Assembly (NCBI RefSeq): GCF_013304385.1
Contig: NZ_JAAITU010000042.1
Span: 1 to 35,274 of the forward strand
Length of the DNA stretch: 35,274 bases
Reading direction: 5' to 3'
Source: Blautia glucerasea
Lineage (GTDB): Bacteria; Bacillota; Clostridia; Lachnospirales; Lachnospiraceae
Of this stretch, positions 1 through 7,120 are shown piece after piece (position 1 is the stretch's first letter; every line of letters starts with the position of its first letter). Under the pieces are notes generated by a model, which did no database searches, was not told where the DNA came from, and worked only from the letters and a program-made list of their open reading frames with translations. The translations under genes and the position numbers were made by a program.

Positions 1-31
1 GAAAAAACAGCTTGATCAAAAGTGCGGCTGT

Positions 32-54
32 AAAAATCCAGACAAGGGATTTTT
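32..54. terminator. Possible bidirectional terminator hairpin
   Basis: AAAAATCC (32-39) pairs perfectly with GGATTTTT (47-54) across a seven-base loop. The A-run before and T-run after the stem give it the form of a bidirectional intrinsic terminator. The gene to its left lies outside the window, so what it serves is unknown. Confidence 0.45.
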
Positions 55-84
55 GCGGTCAAAAATAAATTTCATCTTTCATAG

Positions 85-143
85 AAAAAAGGATCCCTCG
101 CAAGGTAGAAGGCTAACAAGCCTTGTCCCTGCTGGGATCCTTT
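85..143 (-). terminator. Terminator of galE (long hairpin)
   Basis: AAAGGATCCC (88-97) pairs with GGGATCCTTT (134-143). An inner helix AAGGCT/AGCCTT lies inside it. Read leftward after the galE stop, the stem ends in a run of T (85-90 as A on the plus strand), the form of an intrinsic terminator for leftward transcription. The stem is unusually long, with a 36-base internal segment. Confidence 0.65.
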
Positions 144-205
144 CAATTACTACTGGGGATGCCGAAATTTGCTATTAACCGACAGCCCCTTTTTATGTCA
201 ATATC

Positions 206-1222
206 TTAATCTTCGTATCCGTTAGGATTATTGGACTGCCATCTCCAGGAGTCTTCACACATCTCCCTGATTCCATTTTCAGCTTCCCAGCCAAGTTCTT
301 CCTTTGCCTTGGTTGCATCTGAATAACATGTTGCAATATCTCCAGGACGTCTTGGAGTGATCACATATGGGATCTTTACGCCTGTAGCAGCCTCAAAGTT
401 CTTTACAATGTCAAGAACGCTGTAGCCTTTTCCTGTACCAAGATTATAAATACTCAGACCGGAATTGTCTTCCAGCTTCTTCAGTGCTTTCACATGACCC
501 TTTGCAAGATCTACTACATGAATATAATCTCTCACTCCAGTCCCATCTGGAGTATCATAATCGTTTCCGAATACTCTCAGTTCTTTCAATTTTCCAACAG
601 CAACCTGTGTAATGTAAGGCATCAGATTGTTGGGGATGCCATTGGGATTCTCACCGATGGTGCCGCTCTTATGGGCTCCGATAGGATTAAAGTACCGGAG
701 AAGAACTACATTCCACTGTGGATCTGCTTTCTGGATATCTGTCAGGATCTGCTCCAGCATTGACTTTGTCCAGCCATATGGATTGGTGCACTGTCCTTTT
801 GGGCATTCCTCAGTGATGGGGATCTGAGCTGGATCTCCATAAACAGTTGCAGAGGAGGAAAAGATGATATTCTTTGCATCATGCTTTCTCATCACATCCA
901 GAAGTGTAAGAGTCCCTGAAATATTATTCTCATAATACTCCCACGGCTTAGCAACTGACTCTCCAACAGCTTTCAGTCCGGCAAAATGGATACAGGAATC
1001 AATATCCTCTTTGTTAAAAATCTCCTCCAGAGCATTCCTGTCACGAATATCTGCCTCATAAAATTTCACCGGCTTACCGGTAATCTTCTCTACACGTTTC
1101 AGAGATTTCTCACTGGCATTGCTTAAATTATCAAGTACAACTACATCATATCCTGCATTCTGCAGTTCAACAACTGTATGACTTCCAATGTAACCTGCAC
1201 CACCTGTAACTAAAATAGCCAT
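206..1222 (-). CDS. galE: UDP-glucose 4-epimerase GalE
   Basis: Interconverts UDP-glucose and UDP-galactose in the Leloir pathway; a cytosolic, NAD-bound short-chain dehydrogenase of the extended type. The 338-residue length is normal for GalE. The NAD-binding glycine motif TGGAGYIG is at residues 6-13, the serine stretch FSSSATVYG at 121-129, and the catalytic YGWTK pair is Tyr149/Lys153. The ATG at 1222 has a very strong AAAGGAGG ribosome binding site. The gene has its own promoter upstream and a terminator downstream, so it is probably monocistronic. It lies next to a sugar-nucleotide NTP transferase, consistent with a local sugar-nucleotide supply role. Identity is secure. Confidence 0.97.
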   Translation of the reverse strand: MAILVTGGAGYIGSHTVVELQNAGYDVVVLDNLSNASEKSLKRVEKITGKPVKFYEADIRDRNALEEIFNKEDIDSCIHFAGLKAVGESVAKPWEYYENNISGTLTLLDVMRKHDAKNIIFSSSATVYGDPAQIPITEECPKGQCTNPYGWTKSMLEQILTDIQKADPQWNVVLLRYFNPIGAHKSGTIGENPNGIPNNLMPYITQVAVGKLKELRVFGNDYDTPDGTGVRDYIHVVDLAKGHVKALKKLEDNSGLSIYNLGTGKGYSVLDIVKNFEAATGVKIPYVITPRRPGDIATCYSDATKAKEELGWEAENGIREMCEDSWRWQSNNPNGYED

Positions 1223-1333
1223 AATTACCTCCTTTATTATACTACCTCTTTTGCATTATGTATCTGGTGTGGACATGCCACACAGAATATACCAAATGCC
1301 CCAATTAACTGTCCTTTTGTATATTCCTGACAC

Positions 1334-1362
1334 ATCATACCACTATTTATATGTATCTACAA
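1334..1362 (-). promoter_or_regulatory. Candidate galE promoter
   Basis: Read leftward, a -35-like TTGTAG (1362-1357) and a -10-like TATGAT (1339-1334) are separated by exactly 17 bases. This would give a leader of about 105 bases, containing a small hairpin (GTGTGG 1267-1272 with CCACAC 1278-1283). A TATAAT at about 1235-1240 is closer to the gene but has no good -35 and almost touches the ribosome binding site. Confidence 0.5.
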
Positions 1363-1403
1363 TGTTTTTTACATGAATATTACATAATAACCGTACCAAA
1401 AGA

Positions 1404-2327
1404 TCATTTCCACAAATGTGCCGGATATACACCCTGATCTTTCAAGTTCTGTATCGCAGCCATTACCATAGGCTTATCCTCTTTGTAAGTCACACCAAAC
1501 CATTTGTCCTGAGACTTTTCTACTGCAACAGTAGCACGTCCTTCTTTTAAAAGCTCATCTACCACAAATGGCAGGAAGTATTCGCACTTCAAAGGATTTT
1601 TCTTAAGATTTTCTTCAAGAAAAGCTGAAAATCGGCTTTGTAATTCCCCAAGAATGCTCTCCGAAAATCCCCACATATTCATGGATACAGTGGCATCACC
1701 AGAAATAGGGATCCAGGTCTTCCCTTCATCCTCTGTATATGCGGCCCCATTCCCTCTTTTTTCAATATGGGTACGCTCATGAATATCTGCCAGATAACCC
1801 TGTGCATCCATCTCGCATACACCTCTTGCCACATGTCCATTATCCGTCAGTGTATTTTCCAGTCTGTAGCCAACCATCATATACCTGTATATACCCTCTT
1901 CATCCTGATGGGTTGTAAGATAGTCATATGCCACCTGGAACGCATGGCTTCCATAAAAATCATCAGCATTGATCACTACAAAGGGGCCATCAATCTCACC
2001 CATACAGCTCATGATCGCATGTCCAGTTCCCCAGGGCTTTACTCTCCCCTCTGGAACCACATACCCCTCCGGCAGATTCGTCAGTTCCTGAAAAACATAA
2101 GAAACCTTGATTTTTTCACTGAGTCTGTCTCCAATGGCAGCTCTGAAATCCTGTTCATTTTCTTTTTTTATAATAAAAACCACTTTTTCAAAGCCAGCTT
2201 TTACAGCATCAAAAATAGAAAAGTCCATAATAATATGTCCTTCCTTATCTACCGGATCGATCTGCTTCAATCCGCCGTATCTGCTTCCCATTCCTGCTGC
2301 CATTACCACTAATACCGGTTTTTTCAT
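1404..2327 (-). CDS. Sugar-phosphate nucleotidyltransferase family protein
   Basis: A GT-A-fold NTP transferase, probably joining a nucleoside triphosphate to a sugar-1-phosphate to give an NDP-sugar. The N-terminus carries the expected nucleotide-binding signature in a variant form, AAGMGSRYGGLKQ, and a later INADDFYG (the acidic metal-binding DD region). About 307 residues. The frame is open up to a TTG at 2336, but the ATG at 2327 lies nine bases after AGGAGG and is the better start. It is adjacent to galE, which uses UDP-sugars, but has a separate promoter. The exact substrate cannot be read from the sequence; UTP:glucose-1-phosphate activity is only one possibility. Confidence 0.8.
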   Translation of the reverse strand: MKKPVLVVMAAGMGSRYGGLKQIDPVDKEGHIIMDFSIFDAVKAGFEKVVFIIKKENEQDFRAAIGDRLSEKIKVSYVFQELTNLPEGYVVPEGRVKPWGTGHAIMSCMGEIDGPFVVINADDFYGSHAFQVAYDYLTTHQDEEGIYRYMMVGYRLENTLTDNGHVARGVCEMDAQGYLADIHERTHIEKRGNGAAYTEDEGKTWIPISGDATVSMNMWGFSESILGELQSRFSAFLEENLKKNPLKCEYFLPFVVDELLKEGRATVAVEKSQDKWFGVTYKEDKPMVMAAIQNLKDQGVYPAHLWK

Positions 2328-2389
2328 TTTATGCAACCTCCTGCATTTGAAATCATTTTGAAATAGCTGCTCTGATATGCAACGCTTAG

Positions 2390-2419
2390 ATTATACCATA
2401 TCGCAAAAAAAACTGCCAG
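2390..2419 (-). promoter_or_regulatory. Promoter of the nucleotidyltransferase gene
   Basis: Read leftward, CTGGCA (2419-2414) and a perfect TATAAT (2395-2390) are separated by 18 bases and lie about 65 bases upstream of the ATG at 2327. Confidence 0.6.
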
Positions 2420-2466
2420 ATATCAACTTCTAAAGACACTAATCACCATTGCCTGACATCCCCGGT

Positions 2467-2511
2467 AAAATACAAAACAGCGGTGAAACATTATTCTGTG
2501 TTTCGCCGCTG
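2467..2511 (-). terminator. Terminator of the Pi-transporter/phoB/phoR operon
   Basis: A 13-bp stem (2478-2490 with 2499-2511, one G-T pair) closes an eight-base loop. Leftward it is followed by a T-rich tail (TTTTGTATTTT). It lies 20 bases after the kinase stop codon and is a textbook intrinsic terminator. Confidence 0.85.
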
Positions 2512-2530
2512 CTCTTTCACTCATATTTGA

Positions 2531-3874
2531 TCACTTATCCTGGGAAAACAAGATTTCCATAGCTGTTCCTTTTCCCAGATCACTGTCCACAGTAACCTTT
2601 GCATGATGGATCAATGCTCCGTGTTTCACAATGGAAAGACCAAGCCCTGTACCTCCGGTTTCCCTGGAGTGGCTTTTGTCCACCCGATAAAATCTTTCAA
2701 AGATCCGCCCCTGCTCTGCCTTAGGGATCCCAATCCCGTTATCCTCTACTCTGTAAAAAGTCCGGCCTTTTTTCTTGCCTGCGCTTATGTGAACCTGTCC
2801 GCCGTCTGGCGTATATCTTACTGCATTATCTGCAATATTATACAACATCTCATACAGGACCTGACGAACTCCCTGCACATAGCAGGATTCCCCTGAAAAG
2901 GTAAGCTGGATATGTTTTTTCTCTGCCTGCTGACGCAGATTGCACTGCACATCCTTGGCCAGTTCATACAGATCTACCCTTTCAAATGCCATGCTGCTTT
3001 CTCCTTCATCCAGCCTGGACAACTGGATAATATCTGCCACAAGACTGCTTAGCCTGGTGGCTTCATGATAAATCCTTCCGGAAAAATCAGTTACTTTCTC
3101 TGCCGGAACCATTCCGTTCATCATCAGCTCCGCATATCCTGAAATAGACATCAGCGGTGTTTTCAGCTCATGAGATACATTAGCAGAAAATTCCTGCCGC
3201 ATAGCCTGTGCACTTTTCAGTTCTTCCATCTGTTTGGACAGCTGCCTGTTCTGTTCATCCACGCGTACCAGAAGAGGACGCAGTTCTTCATAACACACAT
3301 TCTTCAGCGGATGCTCCAGATCAAGATTATTGATAGGCTTGATCATCTTATCTGTCTGTTTCTGAACTAATATAAACTCAACAAGGATAATACATACCAT
3401 CAGAAGTCCAAGTAAAGTAAAGCTGGACATTAAGGTATGGAAAACACTGTCTGTGGTTCTTGCTACACGCAGAACCTTTCCATCAGAAAGCCGAACTGCA
3501 TAATAGTATGTCTGTTTGGAAAGTGTTTCTGAATAGCGAACGCTCTCACCGGAGCCTTCTTTCATGGCATGGATAAATTCCGGACGGTTGCTGTGATTTT
3601 CCATTTCTGCAGGATCCGCTTCATTATCCAGAAGTACATTGCCATCCTTATCAGTTAAGGTGATCCTGCTTGTAGTCATATTTTCAATCTTATCTGTAAA
3701 GTCTGCATCTCCAAAGGCTTCGATCCCGGTCTTGATATATTCAGCCTCATTACGGATCCCGTCCTTCATATTTGAATTAACTTTATTGTACATCACACCA
3801 CATGCTGACCCGAACGTAAGAAGAACCGTGAGTACTATAATAAAACTGGTATGGCTTAAAATCTTTTGTTTCAT
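2531..3874 (-). CDS. phoR: PhoR-like sensor histidine kinase
   Basis: Membrane sensor kinase that phosphorylates the response regulator encoded just upstream. The 447 residues comprise a first membrane segment at about 10-28, an extracytoplasmic sensor region to about 148, a second membrane segment at about 150-170, and then the kinase core. The phosphoacceptor is His235 in SHELKTP, the N-box Asn is at 350 (NIADNAVRYT), DNGIGIP is at 378-384 and GGTGLGL at 407-413. All catalytic motifs are intact. The gene follows the PhoB-like regulator by 18 bases, and that regulator follows a Na/Pi cotransporter, so the likely stimulus is phosphate limitation. The PhoR assignment rests on this context as much as on sequence. 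Confidence 0.85.
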   Translation of the reverse strand: MKQKILSHTSFIIVLTVLLTFGSACGVMYNKVNSNMKDGIRNEAEYIKTGIEAFGDADFTDKIENMTTSRITLTDKDGNVLLDNEADPAEMENHSNRPEFIHAMKEGSGESVRYSETLSKQTYYYAVRLSDGKVLRVARTTDSVFHTLMSSFTLLGLLMVCIILVEFILVQKQTDKMIKPINNLDLEHPLKNVCYEELRPLLVRVDEQNRQLSKQMEELKSAQAMRQEFSANVSHELKTPLMSISGYAELMMNGMVPAEKVTDFSGRIYHEATRLSSLVADIIQLSRLDEGESSMAFERVDLYELAKDVQCNLRQQAEKKHIQLTFSGESCYVQGVRQVLYEMLYNIADNAVRYTPDGGQVHISAGKKKGRTFYRVEDNGIGIPKAEQGRIFERFYRVDKSHSRETGGTGLGLSIVKHGALIHHAKVTVDSDLGKGTAMEILFSQDK

Positions 3875-3892
3875 CCCATTTCCCCCTGCTCT

Positions 3893-4573
3893 TTATTTAT
3901 CGATCCTGTAGCCTACCCCTCTCACAGTTTCCACCATATTTCCTGCTTCTCCCAGTTTCTGCCGCAAACTTCGCACATGTACATCCACAGTCCTGGTCTC
4001 TCCCTCGAATTCATATCCCCAAACCTGACACAGGATCTGATTTCTGGACATTACAAGTCCCCGGTTTTCCACAAGATATACCAGCAGTTCAAATTCTTTT
4101 CTGGTAAGCTCGATCTTTTCATCCTTCCAGAATACTTCATGTCGTCCCACAAGAATACGCAGATCTCCGCATTTCAGTTCTTTGTCTGTATTGCTGTTCC
4201 TGTTGGTACGACGAAGCACAGCCTTGATCCTGGCTACAAACTCCATCATCCCAAAAGGCTTGGTAATATAATCGTCAGCGCCGGCTTCCAGCCCCTTTAC
4301 CTTATCATATTCAGCATCCTTAGCGGTTACCATGATGATGGGAATGTCCCTGGTGTTTTCATCCTTTTTCAACTTTTCAAGAATAGAATACCCGTCCTCT
4401 CCGGGAAGCATCAGATCCAAAAGGATCATGTCCGGTATCTGTTCTTTTAATGCTGCCCGCAGACCTTTCCCGTCAGCAAAGCCTTTTGCCTTAAAGCCGG
4501 TTGCTTCCAGCGTATATACAAGAAGCTCCCGGATATTACTTTCATCTTCAACGCAATAGATCCACTTATCCAT
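3893..4573 (-). CDS. phoB: PhoB/PhoP-like response regulator
   Basis: OmpR/PhoB-family two-component regulator, 226 residues. The receiver domain has the acidic pair at ED 9-10, phosphoacceptor Asp53 in LLDLMLPGEDG, and the conserved Lys105 in ITKPFG. The C-terminal winged helix ends in the typical VRGVGYRIDK. It sits between the phosphate transporter (18 bases upstream) and its kinase (18 bases downstream) in one leftward operon. The repeated TTTACA sites before the transporter are the expected targets of such a regulator, which implies autoregulation of the operon. Family assignment is certain and the phosphate role is very likely. Confidence 0.88.
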   Translation of the reverse strand: MDKWIYCVEDESNIRELLVYTLEATGFKAKGFADGKGLRAALKEQIPDMILLDLMLPGEDGYSILEKLKKDENTRDIPIIMVTAKDAEYDKVKGLEAGADDYITKPFGMMEFVARIKAVLRRTNRNSNTDKELKCGDLRILVGRHEVFWKDEKIELTRKEFELLVYLVENRGLVMSRNQILCQVWGYEFEGETRTVDVHVRSLRQKLGEAGNMVETVRGVGYRIDK

Positions 4574-4591
4574 ATATTTTGCTCCACTTCT

Positions 4592-6361
4592 TTACGGAAG
4601 TACATACTTTGACCTGTCAGTTTCAACTTCCCTGTAAAATTTCTCATCCGGACTGTTTTTGATCATATCAAGATGGCTGTGGGTATCAAAAAGATTCTCC
4701 CTTACCTGGGTCACACACACACCAATATTGGAACAATGATCTGCTACACGCTCCAGTCCTGTATTTATATCAGACAGGATAAATCCCATCTCGATGGTAC
4801 ATTCCCCTGCACGCAGCCTGTCCACATGCCGGTTCTTCAGTTCGCGGCACAGCTCATCAACCACCTCTTCCAAAGGTTCCACAGCAGCTGCAAGCCCCAT
4901 ATTTCTCTGTGCAAAAGCCTGATAAGCCATTTCCACAATATCATTTACAGCTTTTTCCAGTACATGCAGCTCTGCCAGGGCTTTCTGTGAAAAATGCAAT
5001 TTTTTCTGATGCATTTCCTCTGCCGCATCCTTGATCTCCACTGCATGGTCTGAAATTCTTTCAAAATCGCCGATGCAGTGAAGCATGATAGAAAGACTCT
5101 GGCTGTCTTCCAAGGTAAGATTTTTATGGTTCAGATTTACCAGGTATGTACCAAGTTCATCCTCATACCGGTCTACCTTGGACTCGATCTTCTGGACCTG
5201 TAAAGCCTTTTCTTCACTGTAATCATCAATCAATGTTAATGCGATCCTCAGAGCCTGTTTTGCCTCCTGGGCCATGTTTCTGGCTGCATTACGGCTCTGC
5301 TCAATAGCAAGGGCAGGTGTTTCCAGGAAACGGGTATCCAGGATCTTAAACTCCTTATCCTCCGGAGAAACCACTTCTTCTGTTCCCTTGTCCCGTACTG
5401 TAAGACAGGCAAGCTTCACCAGAAGCTTGGAGAATGGAAGCAAAAGAATGGTAACTGAAATATTAAATGCACTGTGGATCACAGCAATTCCTGCAGGGGT
5501 TGCTGCTTCTGTTAAAAACGGAAAATGAACAGCCGTATTTACAGTATAGAATACAACCATAAAAACAATGGTACCGATTATATTAAAATACAGATGCACC
5601 ATAGCTGCACGTTTTGCATTCTTATTTGCACCAATCGCAGATAAAAGAGCTGTGATACAAGTACCGATATTCTGTCCCATAATGATCGGGATCGCTGCAC
5701 TGTAAGGTACGGCTCCTGTAATACATAAAGCCTGTAAAATACCTACTGATGCAGAAGATGACTGGATAACAGCAGTAAGCACTGTACCTGCCAGCACACC
5801 CAAAACAGGTATGGAGAACTTCAGAAGGATCCCTGTAAATTCAGGAACTTCCGCCAGAGGCTTAACAGCCCCGCTCATGGTTTCCATTCCAAACATCAGC
5901 ACGGAAAATCCAATCAGAATAGTACCGATATCCTTCTTCTTGGCATCCTTTAAAAACATCAGGAAAACCACACCTATAAGGGCAAGCACCGGTGCAAAAG
6001 ACGTAGGTTTCAAAAGCTGAATAAAGAAATTACTGCTTTGAATGCCTGCAAGGCTTAAGATCCAGGACGTAACAGTGGTACCAATATTGGCTCCCATGAT
6101 CACGCCTACAGCCTGAGAAAGCTGCATAATACCGGAATTGACAAATCCTACAACCATAACCGTTGTTGCCGATGATGACTGTATCACACCTGTAACAGCT
6201 GCGCCAAGCAGCACTGCTTTAACAGGACTTGATGTAAGGTTCTCCAGAATCTTCTCAAGCTTACCTCCGGATACCTTTTCAAGTCCATCGCCCATTACGT
6301 TCATTCCATAAAGGAACATGGCAAGACCGCCTAAAAGAGTTAATACGCTGAAAAAGTCCAT
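4592..6361 (-). CDS. Na/Pi cotransporter family protein with PhoU-like domain
   Basis: Membrane protein that probably takes up phosphate with sodium. The 589 residues hold two inverted Na/Pi-cotransporter repeats, each with the signature glutamine-serine motif: QSSSAT at 61-66 and QSSSAS at 200-205. Hydrophobic membrane helices extend to about residue 320. From about 345 to 560 there is a long helical region rich in charged residues that matches the PhoU-like domain fused to this family. It is the first gene of the operon with the PhoB/PhoR-like pair, and Pho-box-like repeats lie 75-125 bases upstream. The ATG follows AGGAG. Other members of the family may transport other anions, but the neighbours support phosphate. 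Confidence 0.88.
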   Translation of the reverse strand: MDFFSVLTLLGGLAMFLYGMNVMGDGLEKVSGGKLEKILENLTSSPVKAVLLGAAVTGVIQSSSATTVMVVGFVNSGIMQLSQAVGVIMGANIGTTVTSWILSLAGIQSSNFFIQLLKPTSFAPVLALIGVVFLMFLKDAKKKDIGTILIGFSVLMFGMETMSGAVKPLAEVPEFTGILLKFSIPVLGVLAGTVLTAVIQSSSASVGILQALCITGAVPYSAAIPIIMGQNIGTCITALLSAIGANKNAKRAAMVHLYFNIIGTIVFMVVFYTVNTAVHFPFLTEAATPAGIAVIHSAFNISVTILLLPFSKLLVKLACLTVRDKGTEEVVSPEDKEFKILDTRFLETPALAIEQSRNAARNMAQEAKQALRIALTLIDDYSEEKALQVQKIESKVDRYEDELGTYLVNLNHKNLTLEDSQSLSIMLHCIGDFERISDHAVEIKDAAEEMHQKKLHFSQKALAELHVLEKAVNDIVEMAYQAFAQRNMGLAAAVEPLEEVVDELCRELKNRHVDRLRAGECTIEMGFILSDINTGLERVADHCSNIGVCVTQVRENLFDTHSHLDMIKNSPDEKFYREVETDRSKYVLP

Positions 6362-6434
6362 TTTTTTCTCCTATCCCCATAGTCGTAAAATATAAGTAAC
6401 CTTGTGCCTTTTGTACCTTGGCACTATCATTGAT

Positions 6435-6486
6435 TGTAAGAAAAGCGTGTAAACTTCTCCTCAGGGATATGTAAAATCTTTGTAAA
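6435..6486 (-). promoter_or_regulatory. Pho-box-like direct repeats upstream of the Pi transporter
   Basis: Read leftward there are TTTACA at 6486-6481, TTTACA at 6475-6470 (11 bases on), TTTACA at 6453-6448 (22 bases on) and a degenerate CTTACA at 6440-6435. TTTACA-N5-TTTACA is the form of the PhoP box in Gram-positive bacteria, and 11-base phasing puts the sites on one helix face. The target promoter would lie just downstream; I could not fix its -10. Confidence 0.7.
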
Positions 6487-6500
6487 ATTATTTATAAGAT

Positions 6501-6553
6501 GATACCAAAGTAGGATTGTGGGAGTGCATAGCACGAAACAATCCGTAGGTATC
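6501..6553. repeat. Long intergenic hairpin between greA and the Pi operon
   Basis: Three nested helices share one axis: GATACC (6501-6506)/GGTATC (6548-6553), GGATTGT (6513-6519)/ACAATCC (6538-6544) and GTGC (6524-6527)/GCAC (6531-6534) with an ATA loop. No T-run follows on either strand, so it is not a standard intrinsic terminator. A shorter hairpin (GGATTC 6592-6597 with GAATCC 6607-6612) overlaps the greA stop codon and may be the weak greA terminator. Confidence 0.6.
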
Positions 6554-6602
6554 ATAGCCAGGGTCAAAATGGATTTTAAAGCGCATCAAAGGATTCCAAA
6601 CA

Positions 6603-7103
6603 TCAGAATCCCCGTATTTCTTCATCCTCTGTATGAGTCTTATCTATGGAACGGATCTCCAGAAAATAGCTGTAGCTGTCATTCACCTTCACTTCTACCC
6701 GGTCACCTACCTTATGCCCTTTTAATGCCTTACCGATGGGCGACTCAATACTGATACGGTTCTCCATAGAATTGCCGCGAATAGAAGTGACCAGTTTATA
6801 TTTCTCTGTTTCATCCTCTTCTTCAAAATATACTTCCACAATGTCATCCATCCCAACTTCATCAGCTTTGGAGCTTTCAGATACAATGGTAGCTGTTTTC
6901 AGCATATTCTCCAGATAACGGATACGGCTTTCATTCTGATTCTTATGTTTCTTTGCCGCATAGTACTCAAAATTCTCACTTAAATCGCCCTGGGCCCGTG
7001 CTTCCTTTACTGCCTCAATAGCTTCCTTACGGATCACCAGCTTCCTGTGCTCAATCTCCTGCTGTATCTTCTCCACATCCTGCTTTGTAAGTTTTTCCCT
7101 CAT
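6603..7103 (-). CDS. greA: GreA/GreB-family transcription elongation factor
   Basis: Binds the RNA polymerase secondary channel and stimulates cleavage of backtracked RNA. About 166 residues: an N-terminal coiled coil bearing the family signature EARAQGDLSENFEYYAAK (residues 35-52), whose acidic tip contacts the active site, then a C-terminal FKBP-like globular domain containing GDRVEVKV. An ATG at 7124 is in frame, but GGGAGG lies seven bases before the ATG at 7103, so 7103 is the likely start. The upstream GTPase-NYN gene ends at 7121, so the greA ribosome binding site sits at its 3' end and the two are probably co-transcribed and coupled. The protein is a typical GreA length. Confidence 0.88.
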   Translation of the reverse strand: MREKLTKQDVEKIQQEIEHRKLVIRKEAIEAVKEARAQGDLSENFEYYAAKKHKNQNESRIRYLENMLKTATIVSESSKADEVGMDDIVEVYFEEEDETEKYKLVTSIRGNSMENRISIESPIGKALKGHKVGDRVEVKVNDSYSYFLEIRSIDKTHTEDEEIRGF

Positions 7104-7120
7104 GTTACTGCCTCCCGATT

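Noticed and set aside
85..143. Riboswitch or T-box at the left edge
   Set aside because: The hairpin has its T-run on the minus strand directly after galE and no gene follows it in that direction within the window, so a terminator explains it.
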